Shown here piece after piece: positions 1 to 5,281 of a stretch of 5,281 nucleotides of DNA; position 1 is the first letter of the stretch, and every line of letters begins with the position of its first letter. The position numbers and the translations under genes are program-made. The notes below the pieces were generated by a model. That model saw only the letters and a list, made by a program, of their open reading frames with translations, was not told the origin of the DNA and ran no database searches. Source of the stretch: an uncultured Clostridia bacterium. GTDB lineage: Bacteria > Bacillota > Clostridia > Christensenellales > Aristaeellaceae. Location: positions 1-5,281 of the forward strand of contig CAMOHY010000186.1 in the NCBI GenBank assembly GCA_946615495.1, read 5' to 3'.

Positions 1-29
1 CAAACGCAGCAATGGTTGACCCACGCATT

Positions 30-135
30 CTGTAGGGGCGGATATCATCCGCCCGCATGAAACACGTTGAATCAACTGACTTTTCCGCAGCATGACGGGA
101 GCGTCTGGCCGGGCGGATGATATCCGCCCCTACAG
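30..135. repeat. Inverted pair of GC-rich palindromic repeat units (REP/MITE-like)
   Basis: Two 26-base arms at 30-55 and 110-135 are perfect reverse complements, separated by 54 bases. Each arm is also a small hairpin: an 8-base stem GGGCGGAT/ATCCGCCC with a 3-base loop. The spacer contains a short palindrome, GTTGA-A-TCAAC (66-76). The unit has no coding potential. The outer ends read TGTAGGGGCGG and CCGCCCCTACA, like the termini of a small non-autonomous element, but I see no clear target-site duplication in the flanks. A paired REP (BIME-like) arrangement fits equally well. I recall similar GC-rich units between genes in Clostridia, but copy number in this genome cannot be judged from the window. 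Confidence 0.75.
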
Positions 136-153
136 CTTCCCGTCATGTTTTTT
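91..153 (+). terminator. Plus-strand intrinsic terminator with a repeat hairpin in its loop
   Basis: CATGACGGGA (91-100) pairs perfectly with TCCCGTCATG (138-147) and is followed directly by six T (148-153). The stem gains two more pairs (GC 101-102 with GC 135-136) if T137 is bulged. The loop contains the right-hand repeat hairpin (111-129). The T tract is on the plus side only, so it would end a plus-strand transcript coming from left of the window. The complementary strand has no T tract after the hairpin, so it is not an obvious terminator for the macro gene, which ends at 193. Confidence 0.5.
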
Positions 154-192
154 GTGCGCTTTTTTGTTTGTGAGGCAGCCCCTTCATTTTTT

Positions 193-1272
193 TCACATTT
201 GGGCGGCCGTGCCAAGCAGCCCTTGGTCAAAGGCGAACAGAGCCTGGTTGATTTCAAAGATATCATAAACGCCCTGACGGATGAAATATTCCACGATCAG
301 GTCAAACCGGCTGCTGTGGGAAAGGGAATAGCCCGCCTTCATAAGCATTTCCCGCGTTTCCTCCAGCGGCAGCCTCAGCGCCACCGCAAAGGCCAGCACG
401 GTGGGCTTTCCGGGCCGGTAATCCTTTTGATTTTTGATTTTGTTGAAAAGCTTCCGGTCAATGTTGGCCCGTTTATAGCAGGCCGCGTCGGTGATGCCCT
501 GTTCGTCGATTTTCCGCAGCAGCATGTCCCGGAAGCTTTCGTCCATCTGCGTCAAATACGCCTCCAGCCCCGGCGCAGGCTCCGCTTCTTCTATCGTTTT
601 CCAGGCGTTTGTCAGGGCGGCGCCGGGATGAAGAAGGCGCTTTTTCTTCTTCGCGGCGGACTGCTGCGCCGCCGCCGGGGGAGCCATGCCGTGCAGCGCT
701 TCAGCGCGCAGGACGCGCATTTTCTGGGTTTCTTCAAAGTCCGGCGGAATGGCCCCGTCGTCGATGAAGGCCTGAATATTGGCCATCAGCCGGCTGCTGA
801 GGACAAAGGAAGCCCGGTCATACACCACCAAATAGACCCACAGCTCATGGTCCAGCAAAAAATCCCGGATGGCGCTGGTGGCGACTGCCAGCGCTTCCGC
901 CTTGGGATAGCCGTAGGCCCCGGCGGAGATGAGCGGAAAGGCGATGGATTCGCAGCCGTTTTCGCAGGCCAGCTCCATGGAACGGCGGTAGCAGCTGTAC
1001 AGCAGGGCCGCTTCGTTTTGCCCTCCGCCCTGCCAAACGGGCCCCACCGTGTGGATTACAAACCGGCAGGGCAGGCGATAGGCCCCGGTGATTTTGGCGT
1101 TCCCTGTTTCGCAGCCGCCCAGGCCGCGGCATTCCGCCAGCAGCTGGGGCCCCGCGGCCCGGTGAATGGCCCCGTCCACCCCGCCGCCGCCCAGCAGGCT
1201 GTTGTTGGCGGCGTTCACGATGGCGTCTGCGCGCATTTTGGTAATGTCGTTCCGAACGATCTCAAAGGGCAC
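193..1272 (-). CDS. Macro-domain (ADP-ribose-binding) protein with C-terminal Xre-like helical extension
   Basis: The protein has 359 residues. Residues 1-175 form a macro domain of the YmdB/MacroD type. The signature NAAN...LLGGGGVDGAIHRAAG spans residues 20-41, followed by the GCETGNAKIT block (53-62), HTVGPVW (74-80) and AFPLISAGAYGYP (111-123). N23 and D33 keep the 10-residue spacing of YmdB N25 and D35, so ADP-ribose or O-acetyl-ADP-ribose binding and de-ADP-ribosylation or deacetylation are plausible; activity is inferred. A lysine-rich linker (about 205-212) leads to a helical C-terminal region (about 235-355) whose YKRANIDRKLFNKIKN and KPTVLAFAVAL stretches resemble an Xre/lambda-repressor-like fold. 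The end, roughly residues 310-354, carries KAGYSLSHSSRFD and FEINQALFAFDQ, a tail I associate with several Firmicutes proteins. The start is GTG, supported by GGAGG 9 bases upstream. The gene stands alone on its strand, divergent from the importer operon. It is cytoplasmic: no signal peptide or membrane segment is seen. Confidence 0.92.
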   Translation of the reverse strand: MPFEIVRNDITKMRADAIVNAANNSLLGGGGVDGAIHRAAGPQLLAECRGLGGCETGNAKITGAYRLPCRFVIHTVGPVWQGGGQNEAALLYSCYRRSMELACENGCESIAFPLISAGAYGYPKAEALAVATSAIRDFLLDHELWVYLVVYDRASFVLSSRLMANIQAFIDDGAIPPDFEETQKMRVLRAEALHGMAPPAAAQQSAAKKKKRLLHPGAALTNAWKTIEEAEPAPGLEAYLTQMDESFRDMLLRKIDEQGITDAACYKRANIDRKLFNKIKNQKDYRPGKPTVLAFAVALRLPLEETREMLMKAGYSLSHSSRFDLIVEYFIRQGVYDIFEINQALFAFDQGLLGTAAQM

Positions 1273-1281
1273 CCTTCTCCG

Positions 1282-1286
1282 CCTCC
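1282..1286 (-). promoter_or_regulatory. Ribosome binding site fixing the GTG start of the macro gene
   Basis: On the minus strand GGAGG lies 9 bases before the GTG at 1272-1270. The macro fold begins immediately with MPFEIVRNDIT, so a start here gives a complete domain with no extra N-terminal residues. Confidence 0.7.
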
Positions 1287-1305
1287 CTCCATTTTCTGCG
1301 CTTCC

Positions 1306-1311
1306 ATTGTA
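1306..1311 (-). promoter_or_regulatory. Possible proximal -10 box for the macro gene
   Basis: TACAAT on the minus strand (5 of 6 to TATAAT) lies 33 bases before the start codon. The -35 position 16-18 bases upstream is only T-rich (TTTCTT or TTTTCT), so the promoter is weak at best. If real, the macro gene would be transcribed independently of the structured leader and terminator at 1340-1463. Confidence 0.25.
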
Positions 1312-1339
1312 TCACGCCGGGGCGGGAAAGAAAAGCGAT

Positions 1340-1377
1340 AAAAAAGGCGGTCCCCCGCGTTTAGGGAAACGCCCGCC
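1340..1377 (-). terminator. Minus-strand intrinsic terminator upstream of the macro gene (possible attenuator)
   Basis: On the minus strand the outer stem GGCGG/CCGCC (1373-1377 with 1346-1350) encloses a perfect inner stem GCGTTT/AAACGC (1367-1372 with 1357-1362) around a CCCT loop. A six-base one-sided bulge lies between the two stems. Six T follow (1345-1340 on the plus numbering). No minus-strand gene precedes it in this window. It therefore either ends a small RNA or acts as an attenuator in the leader of the macro gene, 67 bases before its start codon. Confidence 0.55.
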
Positions 1378-1463
1378 CATCCGGCCCCGCCCTGGAGGAC
1401 GCCCCGAAGGCGCGGCAATGGATGAAAGATGAGAGGGCTGCCCAAAATGTGCCGCGAAATTAG
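1340..1463 (-). ncRNA. Candidate structured leader RNA or small RNA upstream of the macro gene
   Basis: Between the candidate promoter at 1470-1494 and the terminator at 1340-1377, the minus strand can fold into several stems. CGCGGCA (1456-1450) pairs perfectly with TGCCGCG (1417-1411) around a 32-base loop that contains a GGG-CAG-CCC mini-hairpin. Next is GCGCC-TTCGG-GGCGT (1413-1399), with one closing G-U pair. These two stems share bases 1411-1413, so they compete at the junction, and the G-rich segment that follows could pair with several C-rich stretches. I do not recognise a known riboswitch class in it. The transcript start is estimated only from the -10 box. The alternatives are a free small RNA or chance pairing in GC-rich sequence. 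Confidence 0.35.
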
Positions 1464-1469
1464 ATCAAT

Positions 1470-1499
1470 ATTTTATCATTTTCCATCGCATTATTTGAA
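1470..1499 (-). promoter_or_regulatory. Candidate extended -10 promoter for the minus-strand leader
   Basis: On the minus strand TGATAAAAT (1478-1470) matches the extended -10 pattern TGnTATAAT with one mismatch in the hexamer. TTCAAA lies 18 bases upstream (1499-1494) and matches TTGACA at 4 of 6. The surrounding 1441-1560 stretch is clearly more AT-rich than the rest of the window, as expected for a promoter region. The downstream sequence is the foldable leader and terminator. Confidence 0.4.
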
Positions 1500-1569
1500 A
1501 TGTTTATCAAAACCTGCGCAGAAGCATTCATGAACTATTTGAGAAAAAACATGCCAGATTATACATTTT

Positions 1570-1599
1570 GCAGGGGCGATATTTCGGCCCCCGCTTTTT
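1570..1599 (+). terminator. Plus-strand intrinsic terminator in the intergenic region
   Basis: GCAGGGGC (1570-1577) pairs with GCCCCCGC (1587-1594), with one A-C mismatch in the stem and a 9-base loop, followed by TTTTT (1595-1599). No plus-strand gene precedes it in the window, so it may end a small RNA or block stray transcription entering the importer promoter. Confidence 0.6.
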
Positions 1600-1636
1600 A
1601 GCCGTGACGTTGAAATTGCTTGATATTTGCTATCTC

Positions 1637-1659
1637 GCCGCCGGAGGAGCGGCTTTTTT
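1637..1659 (+). terminator. Second plus-strand terminator-like hairpin
   Basis: GCCGC (1637-1641) and GCGGC (1649-1653) form a 5-base GC-only stem with a 7-base loop, followed directly by six T (1654-1659). It sits only 37 bases after the previous terminator and upstream of the candidate importer promoter. The stem is short, so it may be weak. Confidence 0.45.
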
Positions 1660-1719
1660 GCTGCGCAAGAATTGAAAGGTTTTTCCGCAACGGATGAGAA
1701 GGAAATACCTGAATTTCCA

Positions 1720-1748
1720 TTGCTGAAATGGGCGAATGCTTCAATAAT
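1720..1748 (+). promoter_or_regulatory. Candidate promoter of the importer operon
   Basis: TTGCTG (1720-1725) and AATAAT (1743-1748) are 17 bases apart. The -10 matches TATAAT at 5 of 6; the -35 matches only the TTG. Transcription would begin near 1755, giving a leader of about 60 bases. An inverted repeat CCATT-GCTGA-AATGG (1717-1731) overlaps the -35 and could be an operator, though a 5-base arm is easily found by chance. It lies downstream of both terminators, as expected for an insulated operon promoter. Confidence 0.35.
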
Positions 1749-1797
1749 AAACGTATCGGGCGAAAGCCTATGCGATGAACCCCGTCTTACCAAATTG

Positions 1798-1804
1798 AAG
1801 GAGG
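1798..1804 (+). promoter_or_regulatory. Strong ribosome binding site of the binding-protein gene
   Basis: AAGGAGG lies 9 bases before the ATG at 1814, a near-perfect Shine-Dalgarno. It fixes the start so that the protein begins with the signal peptide MKKFLSALMA. Confidence 0.85.
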
Positions 1805-1813
1805 AAGGAAAAC

Positions 1814-3514
1814 ATGAAGAAGTTCCTGTCGGCCCTGATGGCAATGGTCCTGCTGCTTTCCATGCTTCCCGCCGCCCTGGCGGATGAAGGCCTGGAGCCC
1901 ATCACCCTCACCGTGTTCCGCGGCGACCCCGGCGATCAGCCCGCGGATGACAACAAGATCTACAAGCTGATCGAAGAAAAATTCGGCGTCAAATTTGAAT
2001 TTGAATTCCTGGCCGGCGACCTGGATGAAACGCTGGGCCTGAAGATCGCGGGCGAAGATTACCCCGATCTGTTTGACGGCGGCAACAGCGCCGATTTGAT
2101 TATCTCCAACGGCGCGCTCATCAACCTGCTGGACTACATCAGCCCCGAAAAGACCCCCCGCCTCTGGGCCCACATTGAGCCCCAGAAGGCCCGCCTGATC
2201 GAAAAGGACGAAGCGGGCAACGATGTGCTCTACATCGTTCCTAACTACGGCCTCAACGACGGCGACCAGATCGTGAACGAAGTGAACGGCCCCGCCTTCT
2301 TCGTGCAGAAGCAGGTGCTGGCCTGGGCGGGCTATCCCCAGATTCACACCCTGAACGAATATTTCGACCTGCTGGAAAAATTCCTGGCCGCCAACCCCAC
2401 CGATGAAAACGGCGCGCCCTACGTTGGCTTCGACATCCTGTGCGAAGACTGGCGCCACTTCTGCCTCATCAACCCCGTGCAGCATCTGATGGGCCGCCCC
2501 AACGACGGTGAAGTGTATATCTGCGTGACCGATCAGAACTACGCCGTCACCGGCAATGATCCCTCCGAAAAATTCAAGACCGAAACCTTCATCGACAAGC
2601 CCTATGCCAAGGCCTACTACAAGAAGCTGAATGAAGAATTCCACAAGGGCCTCATCAGCAAGGACACCTTCGTAATGAACTACGACCAGTACATCGCCCA
2701 GCTGTCCAGCGGCACCGTGCTTGGCATGTTTGACCAGACCTGGGACTTTGGCAACGCCACCGCCGCCCTCAAGGACGCCAAGATGGATAAGAACACCTTC
2801 GTGGCCCTGGGCCTGGTGTACGATCCTGAGTATGTGGACGGTCAAACCATTGAAGAGCACTATGTGAACGGCACCGTGCCCAATGTGCGCCGCGGCTTCG
2901 GCATTTCCGTCAACTGCAAGTGCCCGGAACGCATCGTGGCCATGTGGGAAGAAATGCTGTCCGATGAATGGCAGCTCATCTTCAACTGGGGCATTGAGGG
3001 CGAAGACTACTACGTGGAAAACGGCCGCCTGATGATGACCGAAGAACAGTACGCCCAGCGTAACGACAACACCTGGAAGCTTAAGAACCGCGCCATGGCG
3101 TTCTTTGAAAGCAGCCCCAAGAAGCAGGGCTGGATTCTGGACGGCGAATTCGCCGGCAACGCTTGGGACCCCGCCAACCAGCCTGAAATCGTGCTGGGCC
3201 TGATGAACGATTACGACAAGGAATTCCTGGGCGCTTACGGCTACAGCAAGTTCGCCGATTTCGTGAACCCGCCCATCGAGCTGGCTCCCTACGGCGAAGC
3301 CTGGCAGATTGACTACACCCCCGTGGATGTGGAGCATCAGGACTTCCTGAATATTCAGGATAAGCGCCTGCCCGAACTCATCATGTGCGAGCCCGCTGAA
3401 TTCGATGCCAAGTGGGATGCTTTCGTGGCCGAAATCACCCCCTCCGCCACCGCCTTCGGCGACTACATGCAGCAGGCCGTGCTGGCTGAAGCGGCTAAAG
3501 TACTGGGCGAATAA
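1814..3514 (+). CDS. Extracellular carbohydrate-binding protein of an Lpl/Ytc-type ABC importer
   Basis: This 566-residue solute-binding protein resembles the large LplA/YtcQ family (usually about 500-560 residues). It would capture an oligosaccharide outside the cell and hand it to the permease pair encoded downstream. Residues 1-23 are a signal peptide: KK, a hydrophobic core (LSALMAMVLLLSMLPA), then ALA before DEG, a signal peptidase I site. The mature start (ITLTVFRGDPGD, then KIYKLIEEKFGVKFEFEF and GEDYPDLFDGG, residues 83-90 for the last part) matches the typical first lobe of this family. There is no cysteine near the cleavage site, so the usual lipoprotein anchor is absent; the protein may be free or held another way. 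The gene ends with TAA and is followed by a strong terminator hairpin before the permease genes. The ligand cannot be read from sequence; plant- or host-derived oligosaccharides are the usual guess. Very regular GC-ending codon use suggests high expression. Confidence 0.9.
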   Translation: MKKFLSALMAMVLLLSMLPAALADEGLEPITLTVFRGDPGDQPADDNKIYKLIEEKFGVKFEFEFLAGDLDETLGLKIAGEDYPDLFDGGNSADLIISNGALINLLDYISPEKTPRLWAHIEPQKARLIEKDEAGNDVLYIVPNYGLNDGDQIVNEVNGPAFFVQKQVLAWAGYPQIHTLNEYFDLLEKFLAANPTDENGAPYVGFDILCEDWRHFCLINPVQHLMGRPNDGEVYICVTDQNYAVTGNDPSEKFKTETFIDKPYAKAYYKKLNEEFHKGLISKDTFVMNYDQYIAQLSSGTVLGMFDQTWDFGNATAALKDAKMDKNTFVALGLVYDPEYVDGQTIEEHYVNGTVPNVRRGFGISVNCKCPERIVAMWEEMLSDEWQLIFNWGIEGEDYYVENGRLMMTEEQYAQRNDNTWKLKNRAMAFFESSPKKQGWILDGEFAGNAWDPANQPEIVLGLMNDYDKEFLGAYGYSKFADFVNPPIELAPYGEAWQIDYTPVDVEHQDFLNIQDKRLPELIMCEPAEFDAKWDAFVAEITPSATAFGDYMQQAVLAEAAKVLGE

Positions 3515-3529
3515 TCATCGCTCCAAGGG

Positions 3530-3564
3530 CCAAGGGGAGAGAGCATTCTCTCCCCTTGGTTTTT
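3530..3564 (+). terminator. Strong terminator between binding protein and first permease
   Basis: A perfect 13-base-pair stem (3530-3542 with 3547-3559, outer end CCAAGGGG/CCCCTTGG) with a 4-base loop GCAT is followed by TTTTT. It lies 15 bases after the binding-protein stop and 22 bases before the permease start. In ABC import operons a hairpin in this position usually gives partial termination and stabilises the upstream message, so the binding protein outnumbers the membrane subunits. No separate promoter for the permeases is evident in the 22 bases that follow. Confidence 0.9.
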
Positions 3565-3586
3565 CAAACACCGGAGGAGGGATTTC

Positions 3587-4543
3587 ATGACCAGCATTGC
3601 GCGGAATACGGCAAAAGCGCCGCGGAGCGTGCGCAAAAAAGGATTTTTCCGCACCCTGTGCGGCCAATGGCAGCTCATGCTTATGTCGGTGCCCATGCTG
3701 CTGTATGTGCTCCTGTTCAATTACGGGCCCATGTGGGGCTGGGTAACGGCATTCCAGGATTATAAGCCCAAGCTGGGCATGATGGGCAGCAAATTCGTGG
3801 GCTGGAAAAACTTTGAATGGCTGTTCAGCCGGGCGGACTTTTTGAACAGCATCCGCAACACCCTGGCCATGAGCGTCATCAACCTGGTGTTCGGCACGGT
3901 GTCCTCCATTCTGCTGGCCATATTGCTCAACGAGGTGCGCAATAAGGGCTTTAAGCGCACCGTGCAAACCGTCACCTACCTGCCCCATTTCCTGTCCATG
4001 GTCATCGTGGTGGGCATGGCCCAGAATATTTTCGCCAGCAACGGCGCGGTGAACAGTTTGCTGCTGAGCCTGCGTTTGGTAAAGGAGCCGGTGTTCTTCC
4101 TGGGCGAGGGGAAGTATTTCTGGTGGCTGGTGGGCGTCATCAACGTGTGGAAGGAAGTGGGCTGGAACACCATCATCTACATTTCCGCCATGACCTCCAT
4201 TGACCCCAGCCTCTATGAGGCCGCCGCCATCGACGGCGCGGGCCGCTTCCAGCGCATATTGCATGTGACGCTGCCGGGCATCAAATCCACCTTCGTCATC
4301 CTGCTTATCATGAACATCGGCCATCTGCTGGAGGCCGGGTTTGAAATCCAGTACCTGCTGGGCTCCTCCGTGGTGATGGATTGGTCCCAGACCATCGATA
4401 TCTTCGTGCTGCAATACGGCATTTCCAAGCAGCAGTACGGCGTAGCCACCGCCGCCGGCATGTTCAAGAGCGTGGTGGCCATTGTGCTGCTGGTGAGCGC
4501 CAACTTCGTTTCCAAGCGTCTGGGCGAAGATACGCTGATTTGA
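3587..4543 (+). CDS. lplB: ABC sugar importer permease, LplB family
   Basis: This 318-residue inner-membrane permease is of the CUT1 group (LplB/YtcP-like; the symbol is a family name). After a basic N-terminus (RSVRKKGFFRTL) there are six likely membrane segments, roughly at residues 30-50, 93-115, 130-150, 178-200, 233-252 and 286-307. Family hallmarks are FNYGPMWGWVTAFQDYKP (44-61) and NSIRNTLAMSVINLVFG (87-103). The cytoplasmic EAA loop EAAAIDGAGRFQRILHVTLPGI (211-232) contacts the ATPase. The start ATG follows AGGAGG with a 6-base gap. It would pair with the next gene product to form the translocation channel. The TGA stop is 17 bases before the next start, so the two permeases are almost certainly translated from one transcript. 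Confidence 0.94.
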   Translation: MTSIARNTAKAPRSVRKKGFFRTLCGQWQLMLMSVPMLLYVLLFNYGPMWGWVTAFQDYKPKLGMMGSKFVGWKNFEWLFSRADFLNSIRNTLAMSVINLVFGTVSSILLAILLNEVRNKGFKRTVQTVTYLPHFLSMVIVVGMAQNIFASNGAVNSLLLSLRLVKEPVFFLGEGKYFWWLVGVINVWKEVGWNTIIYISAMTSIDPSLYEAAAIDGAGRFQRILHVTLPGIKSTFVILLIMNIGHLLEAGFEIQYLLGSSVVMDWSQTIDIFVLQYGISKQQYGVATAAGMFKSVVAIVLLVSANFVSKRLGEDTLI

Positions 4544-4546
4544 GAG

Positions 4547-4552
4547 GGGAGG
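4547..4552 (+). promoter_or_regulatory. Ribosome binding site deciding the GTG start of the second permease
   Basis: GGGAGG lies 8 bases before GTG at 4561 and just after the TGA of the first permease. A second in-frame GTG at 4570 would be 17 bases away, so 4561 is preferred. Confidence 0.75.
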
Positions 4553-4560
4553 GCTAAAAC

Positions 4561-5281
4561 GTGACCAGTGTGGCTGTAAAAAGAAGAAGAAAGCGTCAGG
4601 ACGTGGTGTTTCCCATCGTGAACGCCTGCATCCTGATTCTGCTCATGTTCGTCACCCTCTATCCCGTCATCAACACCGTGGCCTATTCCTTCAACGACGG
4701 CACCGACGCCCTGCGGGGGAATATCGGCTTGTGGCCGCGGGTGTTCAGCTTAAAGAGCTATGAATCCATCCTGTCGGATAACGCGGTGTACCAGGCGGCG
4801 TGGATTTCCGCCTCCAAAACGGTGATTATCACCCTGCTCAACCTGTTCTGGACGGGCATGCTGGCCTTCGCCCTGTCCCGCCGGGAATATGTGCTGCGCA
4901 AGTTCATCACCACCGTAATGGTGCTTACCATGTACATCAACGCGGGCCTGATTCCCAATTACCTGCTTATTTCCAAAACCCTGGGGCTGAGCAAGAGCTA
5001 TTGGGTGTACATCGTGCCCACCATGTTTTCCTGCTTTAACATGATCGTTATCCGCACCTACATCGCGGGGCTGCCGGACGCCCTGGTGGAATCCGCCCGC
5101 ATCGACGGGGCGGGCGATATCCGCGTGTACTGGCAGATCATTTTCCCGCTGTGCATGCCGGTGCTGGCCACGGTGGCCCTGTTCGTGGCCGTGGGCAGCT
5201 GGAACAGCTGGTTTGATACCCATCTGTACTGCGGCGGGCAAAAGCAATTGCACAGCCTGCAATATTTGCTGAAAATGAAGC
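4561..5281 (+). CDS. lplC: ABC sugar importer permease, LplC family (3' end outside window)
   Basis: Open frame from a GTG start to the right edge, 240 residues of an expected 290-300; the end is missing because the window stops, not because the gene is broken. A basic start (VKRRRKRQD) precedes a first membrane segment (about 17-42) with the typical LYPVINTVAYSFND (33-46). Further membrane segments are near 82-107, 114-135, 147-167 and 196-213. KSYWVYIVPTMFSCFNMIVIRTYIAG (145-170) leads into the EAA loop ESARIDGAGDIRVYWQIIFPLCMP (177-200), where the ATPase docks. GSWNSWFD (212-219) is another LplC-type motif. The product should pair with the LplB-type permease encoded immediately before it. 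No ATPase is seen; a shared MsmX-type subunit is likely. The symbol is a family name. Confidence 0.92.
   Translation, partial: MTSVAVKRRRKRQDVVFPIVNACILILLMFVTLYPVINTVAYSFNDGTDALRGNIGLWPRVFSLKSYESILSDNAVYQAAWISASKTVIITLLNLFWTGMLAFALSRREYVLRKFITTVMVLTMYINAGLIPNYLLISKTLGLSKSYWVYIVPTMFSCFNMIVIRTYIAGLPDALVESARIDGAGDIRVYWQIIFPLCMPVLATVALFVAVGSWNSWFDTHLYCGGQKQLHSLQYLLKMK

Larger units (their letters stand above)
1273..1813. other. Divergent intergenic region between the macro gene and the importer operon
   Basis: This 541-base stretch has no convincing gene. The short open frames in it lack good ribosome binding sites and recognisable products. The part near the macro gene is GC-rich and foldable, the middle (about 1441-1560) is AT-rich, and the part near the importer carries two plus-strand terminator hairpins and then a candidate promoter. 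A perfect TATAAT on the minus strand (1563-1558) lacks a matching -35 and is left as unassigned. Confidence 0.7.

Noticed and set aside
30..135. CRISPR repeat pair
   Set aside because: The two copies are inverted rather than direct, there are only two, and no cas gene is nearby.
145..1341. A 398-residue plus-strand open frame over the macro gene
   Set aside because: The opposite strand encodes a clear macro domain; the plus-frame product is R/G/Q/P-rich without motifs and has no good ribosome binding site.
1215..1445. A 76-residue minus-strand frame that could be a leader peptide for the macro gene
   Set aside because: It overlaps the macro start in another frame and runs through the terminator hairpin; no regulatory codon run such as repeated Trp, His or Cys is visible.
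1399..1456. Known riboswitch classes (cobalamin, TPP, ZTP, fluoride, preQ1)
   Set aside because: Compared by memory on both strands; short similarities such as GGGCTGCCC lack the remaining conserved core of any class.
1491..1844. A 117-residue minus-strand frame across the intergenic region and the start of the binding-protein gene
   Set aside because: It overlaps the signal-peptide coding region and both plus-strand terminators, and its product is not recognisable.
1787..3337. A 516-residue open frame on the minus strand opposite the binding-protein gene
   Set aside because: It is a shadow produced by the regular GC-ending codons of the plus-strand gene; its translation is low-complexity V/G/H/F-rich with no recognisable domain, while the plus frame has a signal peptide and family motifs.
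3515..4414. A 299-residue minus-strand frame opposite the first permease
   Set aside because: His/Gln-rich shadow of the LplB-type gene, without family signature.

Overview
The window looks like a piece of a chromosome from an anaerobic, moderately GC-rich member of the Clostridia (Bacillota), most likely a gut-type Oscillospirales or Christensenellales relative. This is inferred from strong GGAGG-type ribosome binding sites, GC-ending codons, an LplA/LplB/LplC-type sugar importer, and a macro-domain protein with a C-terminal extension that I associate with Firmicutes. No marker gene is present, so the taxonomic placement is soft.

Layout. Positions 1-192 hold no convincing gene. They carry two copies of a GC-rich hairpin unit in inverted orientation, and the second copy sits in the loop of a plus-strand intrinsic terminator. 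A minus-strand gene (193-1272) encodes a 359-residue macro-domain protein of the YmdB/MacroD type with a long C-terminal helical, Xre-like region. Positions 1273-1813 are a 541-base divergent intergenic region. On its minus side, ahead of the macro gene, are an extended -10 promoter, a foldable leader and a terminator-like hairpin. On its plus side are two consecutive intrinsic terminators and then a candidate promoter for the transport operon.

From 1814 to the right edge, a plus-strand operon encodes a carbohydrate ABC importer of the CUT1/Lpl type: a secreted substrate-binding protein (1814-3514), an LplB-type permease (3587-4543) and an LplC-type permease (4561 to the edge, partial). A strong hairpin terminator lies between the binding protein and the first permease. 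It probably sets a higher binding-protein to permease ratio by partial read-through. The two permeases would form a membrane heterodimer that takes ligand from the binding protein. No ATPase gene is visible; importers of this type commonly share an MsmX-like ATPase encoded elsewhere, or the gene could lie beyond the window.

The points most worth a second look are the structured, terminator-bearing leader upstream of the macro gene, the macro plus Xre-like fusion itself, the hairpin repeat lodged in a terminator loop, and a Gram-positive-type binding protein with no lipobox cysteine.
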